Shown here one piece after another: positions 47,219 through 61,000 of a stretch of DNA of 64,000 bases. Source of the stretch: Corticium candelabrum. Lineage: Eukaryota > Porifera > Homoscleromorpha > Homosclerophorida > Plakinidae. Each line of letters starts with the position of its first letter. Position 1 is the first letter of the stretch. The notes under the pieces are model-generated. The model was not told the DNA's origin, searched no databases, and saw only the letters and a list, made by a program, of their open reading frames with translations. The stretch is taken from contig NC_085095.1 of assembly GCF_963422355.1 (NCBI RefSeq), positions 7,186,812 to 7,250,811 of the forward strand, given 5' to 3'. The position numbers and the translations under genes are program-made.

Positions 47219-48828
47219 AATGTGAGCTGTTTTGTAATGGTCTTCAAATCAGTCCTACCACTGACAAGGCCATTCAAATTGCTTCTGATGGAATGCTCAT
47301 TTTGGGAATCCCAATTGGTTAACATCATTACGTCTCAGCTAGTGTCTTGTTTGGACATTCAAAATTAGGGCAAATTCTTTGCAATGAGTTAGTATCTTTG
47401 AATGACCCCCAATCCGGAATGCTGCTTATACACTATTGTCATGTGCCTTGCATTAATCACTTTGCAAGGTCACTTTGTCTCACCCTTTTGGAATCTGCTG
47501 TACACCACGATAGACTGGCAAAGGAAACATTCTCACAAATCGTCTGTTACCGTGACATAGGGGAGACTCGATGGCTTCAAGCTATGGCCTGCCAGTCAGA
47601 AATGGAGAGTTTGGAATGACACCAGTGTGGTCAACCTGCCACATTGGATTTGTTTCTAGCTGGGCCCACTCATTAGTTTGCCTTCCTCATTCATTTGGAG
47701 ATCTCATGGATCTAGTTAACAACATCAGTTCAAGCCAAAGTTTGGATAACACTGGATCCATCAGTTCTCCGCTACTTCAGGCTATGCCCGGCGACAAAAG
47801 CCTACACAATCTTATCAGCAACCCAAAGAAGTTACAACACAAATTGAATCTGGAACGAATTGAGAGAATTGTGTCTTCCATGTTTGCAAGCCCAGAGTCT
47901 CAACGCACTGCTGCAAGGTTCCGATCACTCCAAGGGTTGGGGTCAGGGGCAGTGGCAGGGGCAGGGGCAGGGGCAGACCGGCCAGGGCAGGGGCATGGCT
48001 TGACTCCATATTTCTCACACGGCAAAGTTTACGTTAAAACCCTGCAATTTCTGCATTGCAACTCACTTGAAGTTGAGTGATGCTATGCCTTTTGGATGCA
48101 TTGATGCTATACCTGTGAATGTGGCAATGGCATTGCAGAACATGCATGGCTGCCAAGCATCTCTTGACGTGCAAAACTGGTGGGGGCGGTCTAGACCTAT
48201 GAAACATTGGCCAGTGTTTAGGGCGACTGCCTAACACAGCTAAAGATGAATCATCACAGAGAACCAAGAAATCACTACACCTATAGTGATAATCAACCAG
48301 ACATTATTGCATTAATTTTCAACAGTCAATCTGGCTGCGATATCAAACTTGACATTTCTGTGGCCCTTCCATGTGCACAACACGTCATCATCTCTCTGGC
48401 AGCAGTGGAAGATGGTGCAGCTGCGGGTGTAAGGGAGACCCAGAAATCATATTGAAGTATATGCCAACGAGTTGGATGTGTGAGGTCATCCCTCTGACTG
48501 CATTGCACTGGTGTTTAAACACTTTGGTCGTTGGGGCCAAGATGCAATGGAATTTTTTACACCAACTGTCCCTGCAGTCTGTAGATGAAAATGGAAAGAG
48601 GAATAGCAGGGAGTTCAAGTGGTTTTGGTGAAGCTATCTATTCATTGCCTTACAAAGATGCAATGCCAGCGTTATAGGCAGGAAACTGACAAGACTGGCA
48701 AAGTTAGAAGACGTTCATTGTGGCAGTTATTCGTTGCTAGTTAAGTAACTTTACATCGTAGTGTGCCGCCCTTTTGGGTATGATTGCCAATAGCCTGTAT
48801 TAGCATTGATTTATTAGATACGTGTATG

Positions 48829-48865
<37 letters not shown>

Positions 48866-48917
48866 ATAGACAGACAGACAGGCAGGCAAGCAGGCAGGCA
48901 GACAGACAGACAGACAA
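47218..48917 (+). mobile_element. Longer non-LTR retroelement copy: RT thumb, C-terminal region, (GACA)n tail
   Basis: Starts in reverse transcriptase sequence (GMLILGIPIG), continues through LNDPQSGMLLIHYCHVPCINH and LPHSFGDLMDLV, and reaches the C-terminal VFKHFGRWGQDAMEF region at about 48,510. A 3' UTR and GACA tail (48,831-48,917) follow. Stops and shifts occur throughout. This copy shows that the shorter copies nearby are the 3' ends of a reverse-transcriptase-encoding element. A GGGGCA minisatellite sits at 47,940-47,995. Confidence 0.62.
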
Positions 48918-48924
48918 ATGTAGT

Positions 48925-49742
48925 TTTTGCAGTGTAATTTGGTATGCTTTAAGACCATAATGGTCTTGTTGTGTTAGGTTGCTCATGATGTAAACATTTG
49001 ATTTAAATGGAAAATATATGTATTGAGACAGGCAGACAGGCAGGATAAGTTTATTGTCAACAATCTTCACTACTAAAACAAAATGTTCTATCTATAGTCC
49101 AAGACTATCGGTAATGTGTACAACACTGAATGTCTCTATCTATTCTCAAAACATTGTTAATATAAAGGTAGACAGACAGACAGACAGACAGACAGAATCA
49201 AGTTTATTGTCAACAATCTTCACTACTACAAACAGTTATTGTTAAAATGAAATGTTCTACTTGTAGTCCGAGACTATTGCTAATGAGTAAAACACTGAAT
49301 GTCTCTATCTACTCCCAAAACACTGTCATCTCCTAATGAGCGCACAGAAAGCCTTGTCAGCTTCCGCAAAATCACTCTGCTGTTGCATTTTTGAAGAGTA
49401 ATAGACAGTCTTTTCCTCCAGAAGGTTTTAAACTCTACCGCAATTCTTCTTCCATCAAAGCCTCTCGCCTTCTTCCCCAGTTCATTCATCAGCTCGTCAG
49501 CCTTTAATGACAGACAGACAGACAGACAGACAGGTAGGCAGACAGAGAGACAAACAAACAGACGGATATAATGTGCTTTACTGTACAGCCCTATCTATAT
49601 TGGGCTGGTTTCTGTAGTTTTCATAGTTTGATAGAGGACTTCAGTTCATGTGCGATTGGGACAGTAGACTTGCTAAGTTGTGTTGTATGTATAGATTTCA
49701 ATGTTGAAAATATATGTATTGGACAGACAGACAGACATGCAT

Positions 49743-49777
<35 letters not shown>

Positions 49778-49778
49778 G
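48925..49778. repeat. Cluster of further retroelement 3' ends and GACA tracts
   Basis: A 3' UTR copy at 48,925-49,045. Near-duplicate segments at 49,046-49,170 and 49,197-49,310 start with AAGTTTATTGTCAACAATCT. A minus-strand copy of the C-terminal coding end lies at 49,320-49,500 (VEFKTFWRKRLSITLQKCNSRVI on translation). GACA tracts at 49,171-49,196, 49,509-49,565 and 49,723-49,778. Confidence 0.6.
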
Positions 49779-50527
49779 TTATGATGAGTAATTCTCTAAA
49801 GTTTCAGACCTTGTTGTTATTGTAGTAGAAAATGACAGATTTGTTTTAGGCGTTTTAGAATTTGTAGAGGTTTTAGCAGCCTCTTCGTACACTCTATCTT
49901 CGGTGTACGAATAAAGACAGACAGACCAATAGACATACTGAGATGCAGCGCAATCTTTTTTGTTGTTTCCAACTTGTATGTTTGTATTGCACATGTTTTG
50001 ATTCAATACAACATGATATGCAAGACGTTGTTAACAAGTGATCAAAGCATGTGGTAATTAATACAACCATAATCAAACTGTGAAATGAACAGATAGAATG
50101 CAACATACAGCAAACACACAGTGACAAGTCAATTAACAGACAGAATGAATCATGACTCTCACAAACAACAGCCACAATGACATAGAAACCTGTTGTGCAA
50201 GATGGTCGGTACTGAGATGTTTGCACGCATACTCGAATATCATGCATTGCATTTGGTTTATTTTATTTACTTGTTCAATTTATAGAAACAGACTGGAGGG
50301 TTTAGTCACACAGGAAAGAGTGACGATTACTTCAATATATTGCAAAAGGTGTTCATCATTTGTGTGGTTGTGTTGGTATATAATGATGTTGTTGATGTGT
50401 TTATCTGTTGGAGATTGGTCTGATATTTCTAGATTATTAGACTCTAGCAGAAAGGGTTGTCCATTTATTTTAATCGTTACAGCATCTGCTGTACGAGCAG
50501 TGGAGCTTATAAAGTAGGCAATGTTTA

Positions 50528-50538
50528 CGCGCGCACAC

Positions 50539-50628
<90 letters not shown>
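50528..50628. repeat. (CA)n microsatellite, left part of a split tract
   Basis: Together with 54,184-54,286 it corresponds to the single CA tract in intron 4 of live CMSS1. Confidence 0.9.
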
Positions 50629-50630
<2 letters not shown>

Positions 50631-53600
50631 TGAAGAACCTTGAAGCCGCTCATGTTGCAAAGCAAATGACAGCGGTGTTCTGAGTGAATACCCAAAATCA
50701 ATAGCAATACAAACAGTGGAAATTAATGACCACAGAAACGTTCATGTCTAGTTAGATCTCCTTGTCTATGAAAGCTTCCCCCACAAGTACATTGAAAATT
50801 ACTTGGTTGAGACTGGTCATTGGCTGGACATTCATTTCTCTGCCTGGTCTTCGACACTCTCTCCATACCTTCACAACAAAGCTTGAACCAGTCGTCCGTC
50901 TTGGCACAACTCATACCACCTATTTCCCATGCCAATAGCTTCTATGTTTGATTTAGCAACATCTCTCCACCTTTTTTCATGCCATGACATAGTCTCTTTT
51001 CCTCAACTCTCCAAATAGCATTCTCTTCAGCAGTCTCTCTTCATCCACATGTCCGAGCCATTTGAGTTGCTGTTCCATAATGAGGTCAGATGTGGTTTCC
51101 TGCATGCCAAATGTTGATGCCAAACGCCTGGTTGATATTTTCTTCTTCCACTGCTGGTATCTTGTTACGCCTAAGATAGTTCTCACACAACGATTGTGGA
51201 ATGAGTTCAAGCATTTTACTCGTGGGGCTTTCAGTGTCCAGGTCTCTGTCCCATATAGCAGGACCAACAAAGTACTGCTCGATAGACGTGTCTCTTTGTT
51301 TCTACAGAAAGGTTTCTATTTTGGAATATGGGTCTCCGCAAGCATCCAAAGGGTTGAGATGCTTTAGCAATCCTACAGCTTATTTCTACCATGATTTCTC
51401 CATTACTGGAGATGCTAGAACCAAGGTACGAGAAGTGATCTACAATATCCAGACTGCCACCCTTCACTTAATTGCACTGGTGTCACATCAACCTCTTGAC
51501 CAACAGCCATTCCTTTTGTCTTCTCCACACTCAACTGCAATCCAAAGTCGCTTGCCACTTCCTCTTATCCTGCTGCTGACTCAAATGCAACTTTAGATGT
51601 TGCATCTAGTGCTGCATCATCTGCAAACTGTGTCTCAGTCACTTTCACTTCCTTTAGTCTAGATTTAACAGACCCGTCGCCCACCAGTTTTCTACCATGC
51701 TTGTACAGTACATTCACTCCCATCTCGATCTTCATACCTAGATCTCTCCAGTTAGCTACTACAGCGCTGATATAAATGTTGAACAATGTAGGTGCTGTAC
51801 TTCAAAATTCTCAGTTATTTGAGAACCAACCCTCACCTCGGCATGCATTCCCTTGTGAAATGACTTCACAATTTTCAGCATCCTTGGTGGAACGCCACAC
51901 TTCTCCATGATTTTCCACAATGCTCCTCTTGCCACAGAATAATAAGCCTTTTTTCAGGTCAACAAATAACATGTACAATGTATCATTATGCTCTCGAGTT
52001 TTCTCCACAAGCTGTCTAGTAACAAAAATCATATCTACGCAGCCACGACCTTTTCTAAAACCACACTGTGACTCTGGTAAGATCCTATCAGTAATTTGCT
52101 CCAACCTCTCCTTTACTATTCTTGCCATTACTTTTCCTACTACATCCAACAGACTTTTTCCACACCAATATCACATCGTCTAACATCACCCTTCGGAATT
52201 GGAATAATCACAACATCTTTCCAATTATCTACCACACCTCCTTTCCATATCTGTTCCATTATTCTCAATATCCATCTTCCAGCTCACAACCTCCACAATG
52301 GACTAATTCTGGAAGAATGCCAGACTTTCTCCCTGCCCTTCTGTTCTTCAAATTACTCAAGGCTTCTGATAGTTCTTTGGCAGTTGGTGGGTAATCCAAT
52401 TCCATAAGAGGTGGCAGCAATGACATATCATCAATCACTTCTTGCCTATATTCTGATGTAACATTCAGAACCTTCAGGAAGTGTTGTTTCCACCTGTTAG
52501 TCAACTTTTCGTTATCCTGTGTCAAACTTCCATCCTCTTTCCAAACAATGCTAGGATTTAATCAATCTTCTCCCTGCATGATCATGCTGTACGTAATCTC
52601 CTAATTCTGTCCCACTTTGTATGACCATGCGTTTTTCACATCAACTTCGACTTCTTTAGCAACTCTACATATCCAGTCTTCTTTGGACGTATCCACTGCT
52701 CTCTTCACAAGTCTCTCTTGTCTCCTGAATTCCTTTTGGTTCGCTGTCGTACGTGTTAGATTGTAGTGCTAAAAGCATCAAGATGTCATAGCTCTGTTGA
52801 AACCACTCTGGTTGGTTTTTACTCATTTTACCTAAAACCTCTTCAGCTGCGGTTCCAATGCAATCCTTCAGAGTGTCCCAGTTTTTCTTGCATGTATCTT
52901 CATCCTTGTGTGGTCTATCCCGTAAACGTCACTCCAACACCTCTCGATACCCATTCCTCTTGGTCCTGACAGCAAGTTGATGTACTGCAAAGGGTGTACA
53001 ACTCTTCTCTACACCACTTCTAAGACGTGGAGTCGCTATTTTCAGCTTTGCTCTCACTAGCTTGTGGTCTGTCCAACAATTAATTCGCTTCTGCATGGCA
53101 TCACTCGCACATTTCTACAATAGACTCTCTGGCTGGCTTTCATCACGACAAAATCTATCATGTGACATTGCAGGATGTGTCCACTTGCCCTGGTGTACGT
53201 ATCTCCTTCTTCTGAAACCAAGTGTTCATGATGGACATATTTCATTGACAGCACAGAACTTCAACAACTCAGCTCCTGCTAAATTGCACTCATTCTTACC
53301 ATACCTTCCTCAGACCTCCTGCCATAAATCACTTCCTTAATTGCTCCAATATATACCCACCCGTGCATTGAAATCACCCAAAATCACTAGTACATCAGTC
53401 CGTGGGATTTTGTCAATAGTGTCCTGCAGGTCTGAGTAGAATTTCTGTTTAATGTTAGGTGGAGCCTTTGCAGTAGGGGCATAAGCACAGACAACGGTCA
53501 CATAGGTCTTTCGTCTTCCACGCCATCTTCTCTCTAATTTTAAGCAAGACCCGTGCCATCACTACTCTAGAACTTACAGCCTCCCACACCTCTCCTGCCT

Positions 53601-54183
53601 TCTTCCATGCTTCCGCAACTGCTTTGTCTAGAGCAATTCCAACTCCTTCATTTCTCACCCCAATTTTGTCAGTATCTGGCAATGGACGTCCAGAATGTAA
53701 AAATATGTATTCACCTGCAGTCCACACATCATTACCAAACCACTCGATCCCTTGAATACCTGCAACAGACACTCAATATTGCTTTAACTCCCTCACAACT
53801 ATATATCTATAGGTCCAACTTCCTATCAATCTCACAAAGATTGTTACCTGCTTCAATAACTCTCTTCCTACACACACGTTCATCTTCTGTAGACTCAACA
53901 AGTGTTCTCACATTCCATGTACCCACAGTCAAACCATTTTTAATTTTGTATCTTCTTCTCTCCTTCTTTGCATTTAGGTTGTTACCACTGTTTATTGCCA
54001 TTCTCTTGTGCAAAACAAAGATAACCAAATTTTGGTTTGCAAGACCGAAATTGGTGGACTGCTATCAAATCTGGAACTACTTCTCACAATAAATTGACGA
54101 CAGCCTGTCAATTAAGATTTAGCCACATGCAGAATTGCAAAATGTGTTACTGGGTCTCATCATGGCGAGGCACTTGACATCTG
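50629..54183 (-). mobile_element. Decayed LINE with apurinic endonuclease, reverse transcriptase and C2H2 finger
   Basis: On the minus strand, in order: an endonuclease start (TVGTWNVRTLVE near 53,920), endonuclease pieces to 53,455, reverse transcriptase pieces (SQCGFRKGRGCVDMIF near 52,060; TQFADDAALDA near 51,630), thumb region (YGTETWTLKAPRVKCLNSFH near 51,250) and a terminal CTCGGSFHRQGDLTRHERFC zinc finger at 50,730-50,790. Many stops and frameshifts. Both ends lie in CA repeat, so insertion was into the CMSS1 intron microsatellite. The APE endonuclease separates it from the R2-type LINE at 41.3-44.2 kb. Confidence 0.82.
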
Positions 54184-54214
54184 AGCCCACACAGACACAC
54201 AGACACACAGACAC

Positions 54215-54286
<72 letters not shown>
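54184..54286. repeat. (CA)n microsatellite, right part of the split tract
   Basis: CA repeats with ACACAGAC interruptions at the left. Confidence 0.9.
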
Positions 54287-54288
<2 letters not shown>

Positions 54289-56479
54289 GCACCTTTAGAT
54301 TATGTTGACATCAGTTTGATTTATCAGATCATTGTCTGAAGTGCAAGGAAAGATGAGAGGTGCCAAGCTATTTGCCAGTCATTCTAAAGCATCTGAATTC
54401 TCAAGCAGTTTAATGCATTAAGAATGAACTTTTTTGCAGGTGGAAGAACAAGGCATTTTCCTAAAGAGCCATGTTTGCGATATTGGGGTTGGAAAAACCT
54501 AATCGAATTTAGAAACTTGTTGAACAAGGTGACATTGATAGGATAGCCACAACCGATTGGAATTGCACATGAAGAAGTGACATTATAACATACAATAATG
54601 TATATATATTAAGAGAAATGTAATATTACCAAGTAGCATGTCAAATTATTTTGCGTATTTGTAAAATAAGGTTTAAGTGTATGCATTAAAGTTGAATGCA
54701 AGTAGGGGTGTAACATGGCATGGGCTAGACCAGGCTATACCACATCATTTGTAGGCGTGGTCATAAAAATTGTGGACTGTAAATACGTGTGAAGACCAAA
54801 GCTGTATATATTATATATATACACCACTCTTTTCCAGTCTGGATCTGCCACTGAGTCTACAGTATCAGTCAATTAGAAACCAATAAAGTGGGAGTGTTCA
54901 TAAAAGTGGGCGTATCTATAAGAGTGGGCGTGTTCCATAGCATTGTGAAGTGCCCCCCATTTCTAGAGGTCACGCTAAGCCCCTGAATGCAAGGAATAAC
55001 AATTTTAGTATTGACTGATCGATTAATAATATTAGAAAGCAGACCTATCTGGCAAATGTTAGAGAAACTGTACAGGCAGAGGAAATGAATCATACTACCC
55101 TGTAGGAAATTTATATTTATATTTGTTTTTAAAAATATTTTTTGTGATCTTTAAGAGCCATTGTGGTGTTTGTATGGTTGTGTAAGTAGTTTTGGTTTCA
55201 TTAGTTGTAGGATACATGCTTTTAGTAAATCTACTGTGTATTGGTTTCATGCTGACAATACCAAATATCTTGACAGACAAACACTGCATGACAGCCAAGC
55301 AGATAGATAGGCAGACTGAAGGACAACCAAGTTAATTAACAAGCGAAAGCAAACAAACAGACGATTGACATAAAATCACACAGAAAGATGTATACAGGTT
55401 GATACACAAGAATTACATAGATATGTGTAGATGCAGAGATCCATAAAATGCAGAGAATAGAAAATAATCAAACAGAGAACAGCAAGGAGACAAACATGTA
55501 GATACAGAGAAACACGTGACTGAGACAAAGACAATCACAATGTACTTCAACAACAAACTGAGGCTCAAACGTCCAGCCAGTCTCCCCTCTATGAGGCGAA
55601 AGATGCCTTGTAGGTGCATGGCAATTAAGTGACTGGCTGGACCCTCTAACCTACAACAAACCAATCATTTAATATTGTGTTTTGATTCACATATTTGTGT
55701 TATTTATTACTCATACTGTACTATTTGAACAACACATTAATACGTACTGATCGAGCATCATTAGCGACATTAATTGTATCTTTAGGTTCTCTTCAACTCA
55801 ATCAACTAATATTTTATCATTGACTGGACATGGCCAGATGTGAAACAGCGAACAATACGTTGCATTCCCGAAGTTTGGACTGATGTATGTCAACTCGTAC
55901 AGCACAGTAGCATACCACGAGTGAAGAACGGGCACACAAACATATGCATCGGCCTCTTCTGATAAAATGAACACTCATTATAATGGAAGTTAATTACTGC
56001 ACAATACGTAGAATAGAAATTAAGACAAAGTTATTGTTTGTGATGAGCTGGTGATTGCTATCTGAAAGTGAATCATATAGCTTGACCAGTTAATCTACTT
56101 GATCAATCGTTTTGTCTATCTATCTTGTCTGTCCATTAATATTGGTCAAGATAATATATACTGGTATTGCAAATGTGAACTATCATACAATAGCAATAAC
56201 TTCTAATTATGTATGCTCTTGAAATTCTGTCTGTGTGTCTGTTGATCGTGTATCAAGTCCAATGACTAATAATTCTAGACTAAATATGGTAGAAGAGATT
56301 GCATGGTTTATTATTGCATTCTAAGTGTTGTGAGCAGTAGCGTGTGATGACAATAAAACAAATAACTTGTCAGTCTGTCTGTGCAGACAGACAGTGACTT
56401 GTGTAACTCGACCCATGAGTCGAAAACTCACTCTTCGCCTTTTACTGTTATTCATTGTATGGTAGTATTGATGTTGAAA

Positions 56480-57230
<751 letters not shown>

Positions 57231-57278
57231 AAGTTTGCATGTTTACTTCCATGGCAGCTAGGCCTGGGTACGAGGCTA

Positions 57279-57790
57279 GTTGAATGCCACCTACAGTCAA
57301 CTATTCACACGTCCCAATACAATCAATCCTTTACTACACTGTGCTGCATCTAACACTGTTGATAGTCAATGTTTGCCGATATGAATTTCTATGTCAGTAA
57401 ATACTAGACTAGTGCCCAGTCCTCCTCAGCGCTAGGTTGCTTACACCACGTGCGTTAGTTGTCACATGTGTATCGGTCCAGGTGGTTTCACACGTGTGGT
57501 TCCTAGCGAGGAGGAGGACTGGGCACGAGTCTAAGTAAATACCATAGCACTGTCGTTACAACGGAACTGAGTGCATACCTAGACTGTACATTTCAATTGT
57601 CTTGATCACGATCGCAAAACGACGACTACCTATACCAGGCCTATAGACGTAATCTAAACTACTAGGAAGTTTGCATGCTTACTTCCATGACAGCTAGGGT
57701 TTCAACAAATACGTATTGTCTAGCTAGGACTCGGCGTTTCAGTAGACGGTCTGAAAACTCCGTTGGACGTGTTACTCACGAATGTGAGGC
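57279..57790. repeat. Second, tandem copy of the repeat's distal part
   Basis: Repeats about 56,970-57,240 (AATGCCACCTACAGTCAACTATTCACA onward) and continues to the ROCO2 upstream region. Interrupted by the 129-bp MITE at 57,405-57,533. Confidence 0.8.
57405..57533. mobile_element. MITE, 129 bp, with 9-bp target duplication
   Basis: Inverted ends TAGACTAGTGCCCAG and TAGACTCGTGCCCAG (from the right). Flanked by AGTAAATAC on both sides (57,396-57,404 and 57,534-57,542). The neighbouring tandem copy shows the empty site. A 9-bp duplication suits Mutator-like transposons. Confidence 0.82.
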
Positions 57791-58029
57791 GCCTACGAAC
57801 ACCGTACAACTAGTATTAATAAATCTAGCTTACAAGTAAAGACAAAATTAACTCAGGAAAAGTAGAAAACAAGGGGACGGTAAACACGCAAATAAACGGA
57901 CGTGTACAAAACAGTCACGTGAATGATCATGTGACTCAACGTTTTGAAGAATCGTTGATATCAGTGCGTAATGCGATAGCGTGTTACGTCATATCGTCTC
58001 GAGCTTACGAGTCGCATGATCTGCTAAAC

Positions 58030-61000
58030 ATGGCGTTGCCACGCGTTGAGGCGCGACAGTTGGAAATGTTTTTACCGAAAGTTAACGAGCTCAACAGGTT
58101 GGAATTGGATCTTCTAGATGCACACTTGTTTGCATTTCCTGAAGAAATATGTGAGACGAGCGGACTGGAGGTATTGAAACTTTGTACAGACCACATACAC
58201 TCTATACCCGAAGGCATTGCCAAACTGAGGAAACTAGAAGAAATTCATTTGCATACAAGTGATTACCACGATTCCATAACTTCCTACTTCTCACCGCGGC
58301 TTCCACCCATTGGTCTCCAGGAGGTCCCTACTGTTGTTTCTCTTCTTCCATGTCTTAAGGTTTTGTCTGTGTGTGGTAACCGTGGCAATCCATTGCTGTT
58401 TGATGAGCTAATGTCATGTCAACTGCCCAGTACTCTTGTGGAAGTGGAAATGGTGGATTGTGGTTTGACACAAGCAACTTTGTCTATGATCTGCAACAAT
58501 GTGAAACTGTGCAAATTGACTTTAGCACGCAACAATCTGCAGTCCTTCAAATATTGCAACACAGAGATGATAAGAGAGGCAACAGTCTTGAATGATCTAG
58601 AAGAGCTGAATTTGTCATGGAACAGAAATCTTGAGACATTCTCATGTACAGGTCTTACCAAGTTGAAAAAGTTAGATTTGAGTGGGTGTAACATACAGCA
58701 GCTGCCAGCTGAATGGAATGATCTTCATGATCTAGAAGAGCTGGATTTGTCAGCAAACGAAAATCTTCAGCCATTCTCATGTACAGGTCTTACCAAGTTG
58801 AAAACGTTAAATTTGCATTGGTGTAACATACAGCAGCTGCCAGCTGAATTGAATGATCTTCATGATCTAGAAGAGCTGGATTTGTCAGGAAACAAAAATC
58901 TTCAGCCATTCTCATGTACAGGTCTTACCAAGTTGAAAAAGTTAAATTTGCATTTGTGTAACATGCAGCAGCTGCCAGCTGAATTGAATGATCTTCATGA
59001 TCTAGAAGAGCTGTATTTGTCAGCGAATGAAAATCTTCAGCCATTCTCATGTACAGGTCTTACCAAGTTGAAAAAGTTACATTTGAGGAGGTGTAACATA
59101 CAGCAGCTGCCAGCTGAATTGAATGATCTTCATGATCTAGAAGAGCTGGATTTGTCAGCGAACGAAAATCTTCAGCCATTCTCATGTACAGGTCTTACCA
59201 AGTTGAAAAAGTTAGATTTGAGTGAGTGTAACATACAGCAGCTGCCAGCTGAATTGAATGATCTTCATGATCTAGAAGAGCTGGATTTGTCAGCGAACGA
59301 AAATCTTCAGCCATTCTCATGTACAGGTCTTACCAAGTTGAAAAAGTTAAATTTGAGTGAGTGTAACATACAGCAGCTGCCAGCTGAATTGAATGATCTT
59401 CATGATCTAGAAGAGCTGTATTTGTCAGGGAACGAAAATCTTCAGCCATTCTCATGTACAGGTCTTACCAAGTTGAAAAAGTTAGATTTGAGTGAGTGTA
59501 ACATACAGCAGCTGCCAGCTGAATGGAATGATCTTCATGATCTAGAAGAGCTGGATTTGTCAGTGAACGAAAATCTTCAGCCATTCTCATGTACAGGTCT
59601 TACCAAGTTGAAAAAGTTAGATTTGAGTTGGTGTAACATACAGCAGCTGCCAGCTGAATTGAATGATCTTCATGATCTAGAAGAGCTGGATTTGTCAGTG
59701 AACGAAAATCTTCAGCCATTCTCATGTACAGGTCTTACCAAGTTGAAAAAGTTAAATTTGAGTTGGTGTAACATACAGCAGCTGCCAGCTGAATTGAATG
59801 ATCTTCATGATCTAGAAGAGCTGTATTTGTCAGGGAACGAAAATCTTCAGCCATTCTCATGTACAGGTCTTACCAAGTTGAAAAAGTTAATTTTGAGTGG
59901 GTGTTACATACAGCAGCTGCCAGCTGAATTGAATGATCTTCATGATCTAGAAGAGCTGGATTTGTCAGTGAACGAAAATCTTCAGCCATTCTCATGTACA
60001 GGTCTTACCAAGTTGAAAAAGTTAGATTTGAGTTGGTGTAACATACAGCAGCTGCCAGCTGAATTGAATGATCTTCATGATCTAGAAGAGCTGGATTTGT
60101 CTGCGAATGAAAATCTTAAGCCATTCTCGTGTACAGGTCTTACCAAGTTGAAAAAGTTAGATTTGCATTGGTGTAACATACATCAGCTGCCAGCTGAATT
60201 GAATGATCTTCATGATCTAGAAGAGCTGGATTTGTCAGGAAACAAAAATCTTCAGCCATTCTCATGTACAGGTCTTACCAAGTTGAAAAAGTTAAATTTG
60301 CATTTGTGTAACATGCAGCAGCTGCCAGCTGAATTGAATGATCTTCATGATCTAGAAGAGCTGTATTTGTCAGCGAATGAAAATCTTCAGCCATTCTCAT
60401 GTACAGGTCTTACCAAGTTGAAAAAGTTATATTTGATTAGCTGTAACATACAGCAGCTGCCAGCTGAATTGAATGATCTTCATGATCTAGAAGAGCTGTA
60501 TTTGTCAGCGAATGAAAATCTTCAGCCATTCTCATGTACAGGTCTTACCAAGTTGAAAAAGTTACATTTGAGGAGGTGTAACATACAGCAGCTGCCAGCT
60601 GAATTGAATGATCTTCATGATCTAGAAGAGCTGGATTTGTCAGTGAACGAAAATCTTCAGCCATTCTCATGTACAGGTCTTACCAAGTTGAAAAAGTTAA
60701 ATTTGCATTTGTGTAACATGCAGCAGCTGCCAGCTGAATTGAATGATCTTCATGATCTAGAAGAGCTGTATTTGTCAGCGAATGAAAATCTTCAGCCATT
60801 CTCATGTACAGGTCTTACCAAGTTGAAAAAGTTATATTTGAGGAGGTGTAACATACAGCAGCTGCCAGCTGAATTGAATGATCTTCATGATCTAGAAGAG
60901 CTGTATTTGTCAGCGAATGAAAATCTTCAGCCATTCTCATGTACAGGTCTTACCAAGTTGAAAAAGTTACATTTGAGGAGGTGTAACATACAGCAGCTGC

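Larger units (their letters stand above)
44810..55962 (+). pseudogene. CMSS1: CMSS1 pseudogene (second copy)
   Basis: All seven exons have counterparts: 44,810-44,869; 44,944-45,756; about 50,286-50,349; 50,405-50,514; 54,331-54,391; about 54,441-54,527; 55,787-55,962. Exon 2 has lost 9 bp and carries a 686-bp MITE. Exon 3 has a deletion. Exon 6 has an extra A causing a frameshift and stop. Exon 7 has a 2-bp deletion. Intron sequence also matches the live gene, so this arose by segmental duplication rather than retrotransposition. A LINE split the intron 4 CA tract. Confidence 0.87.
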
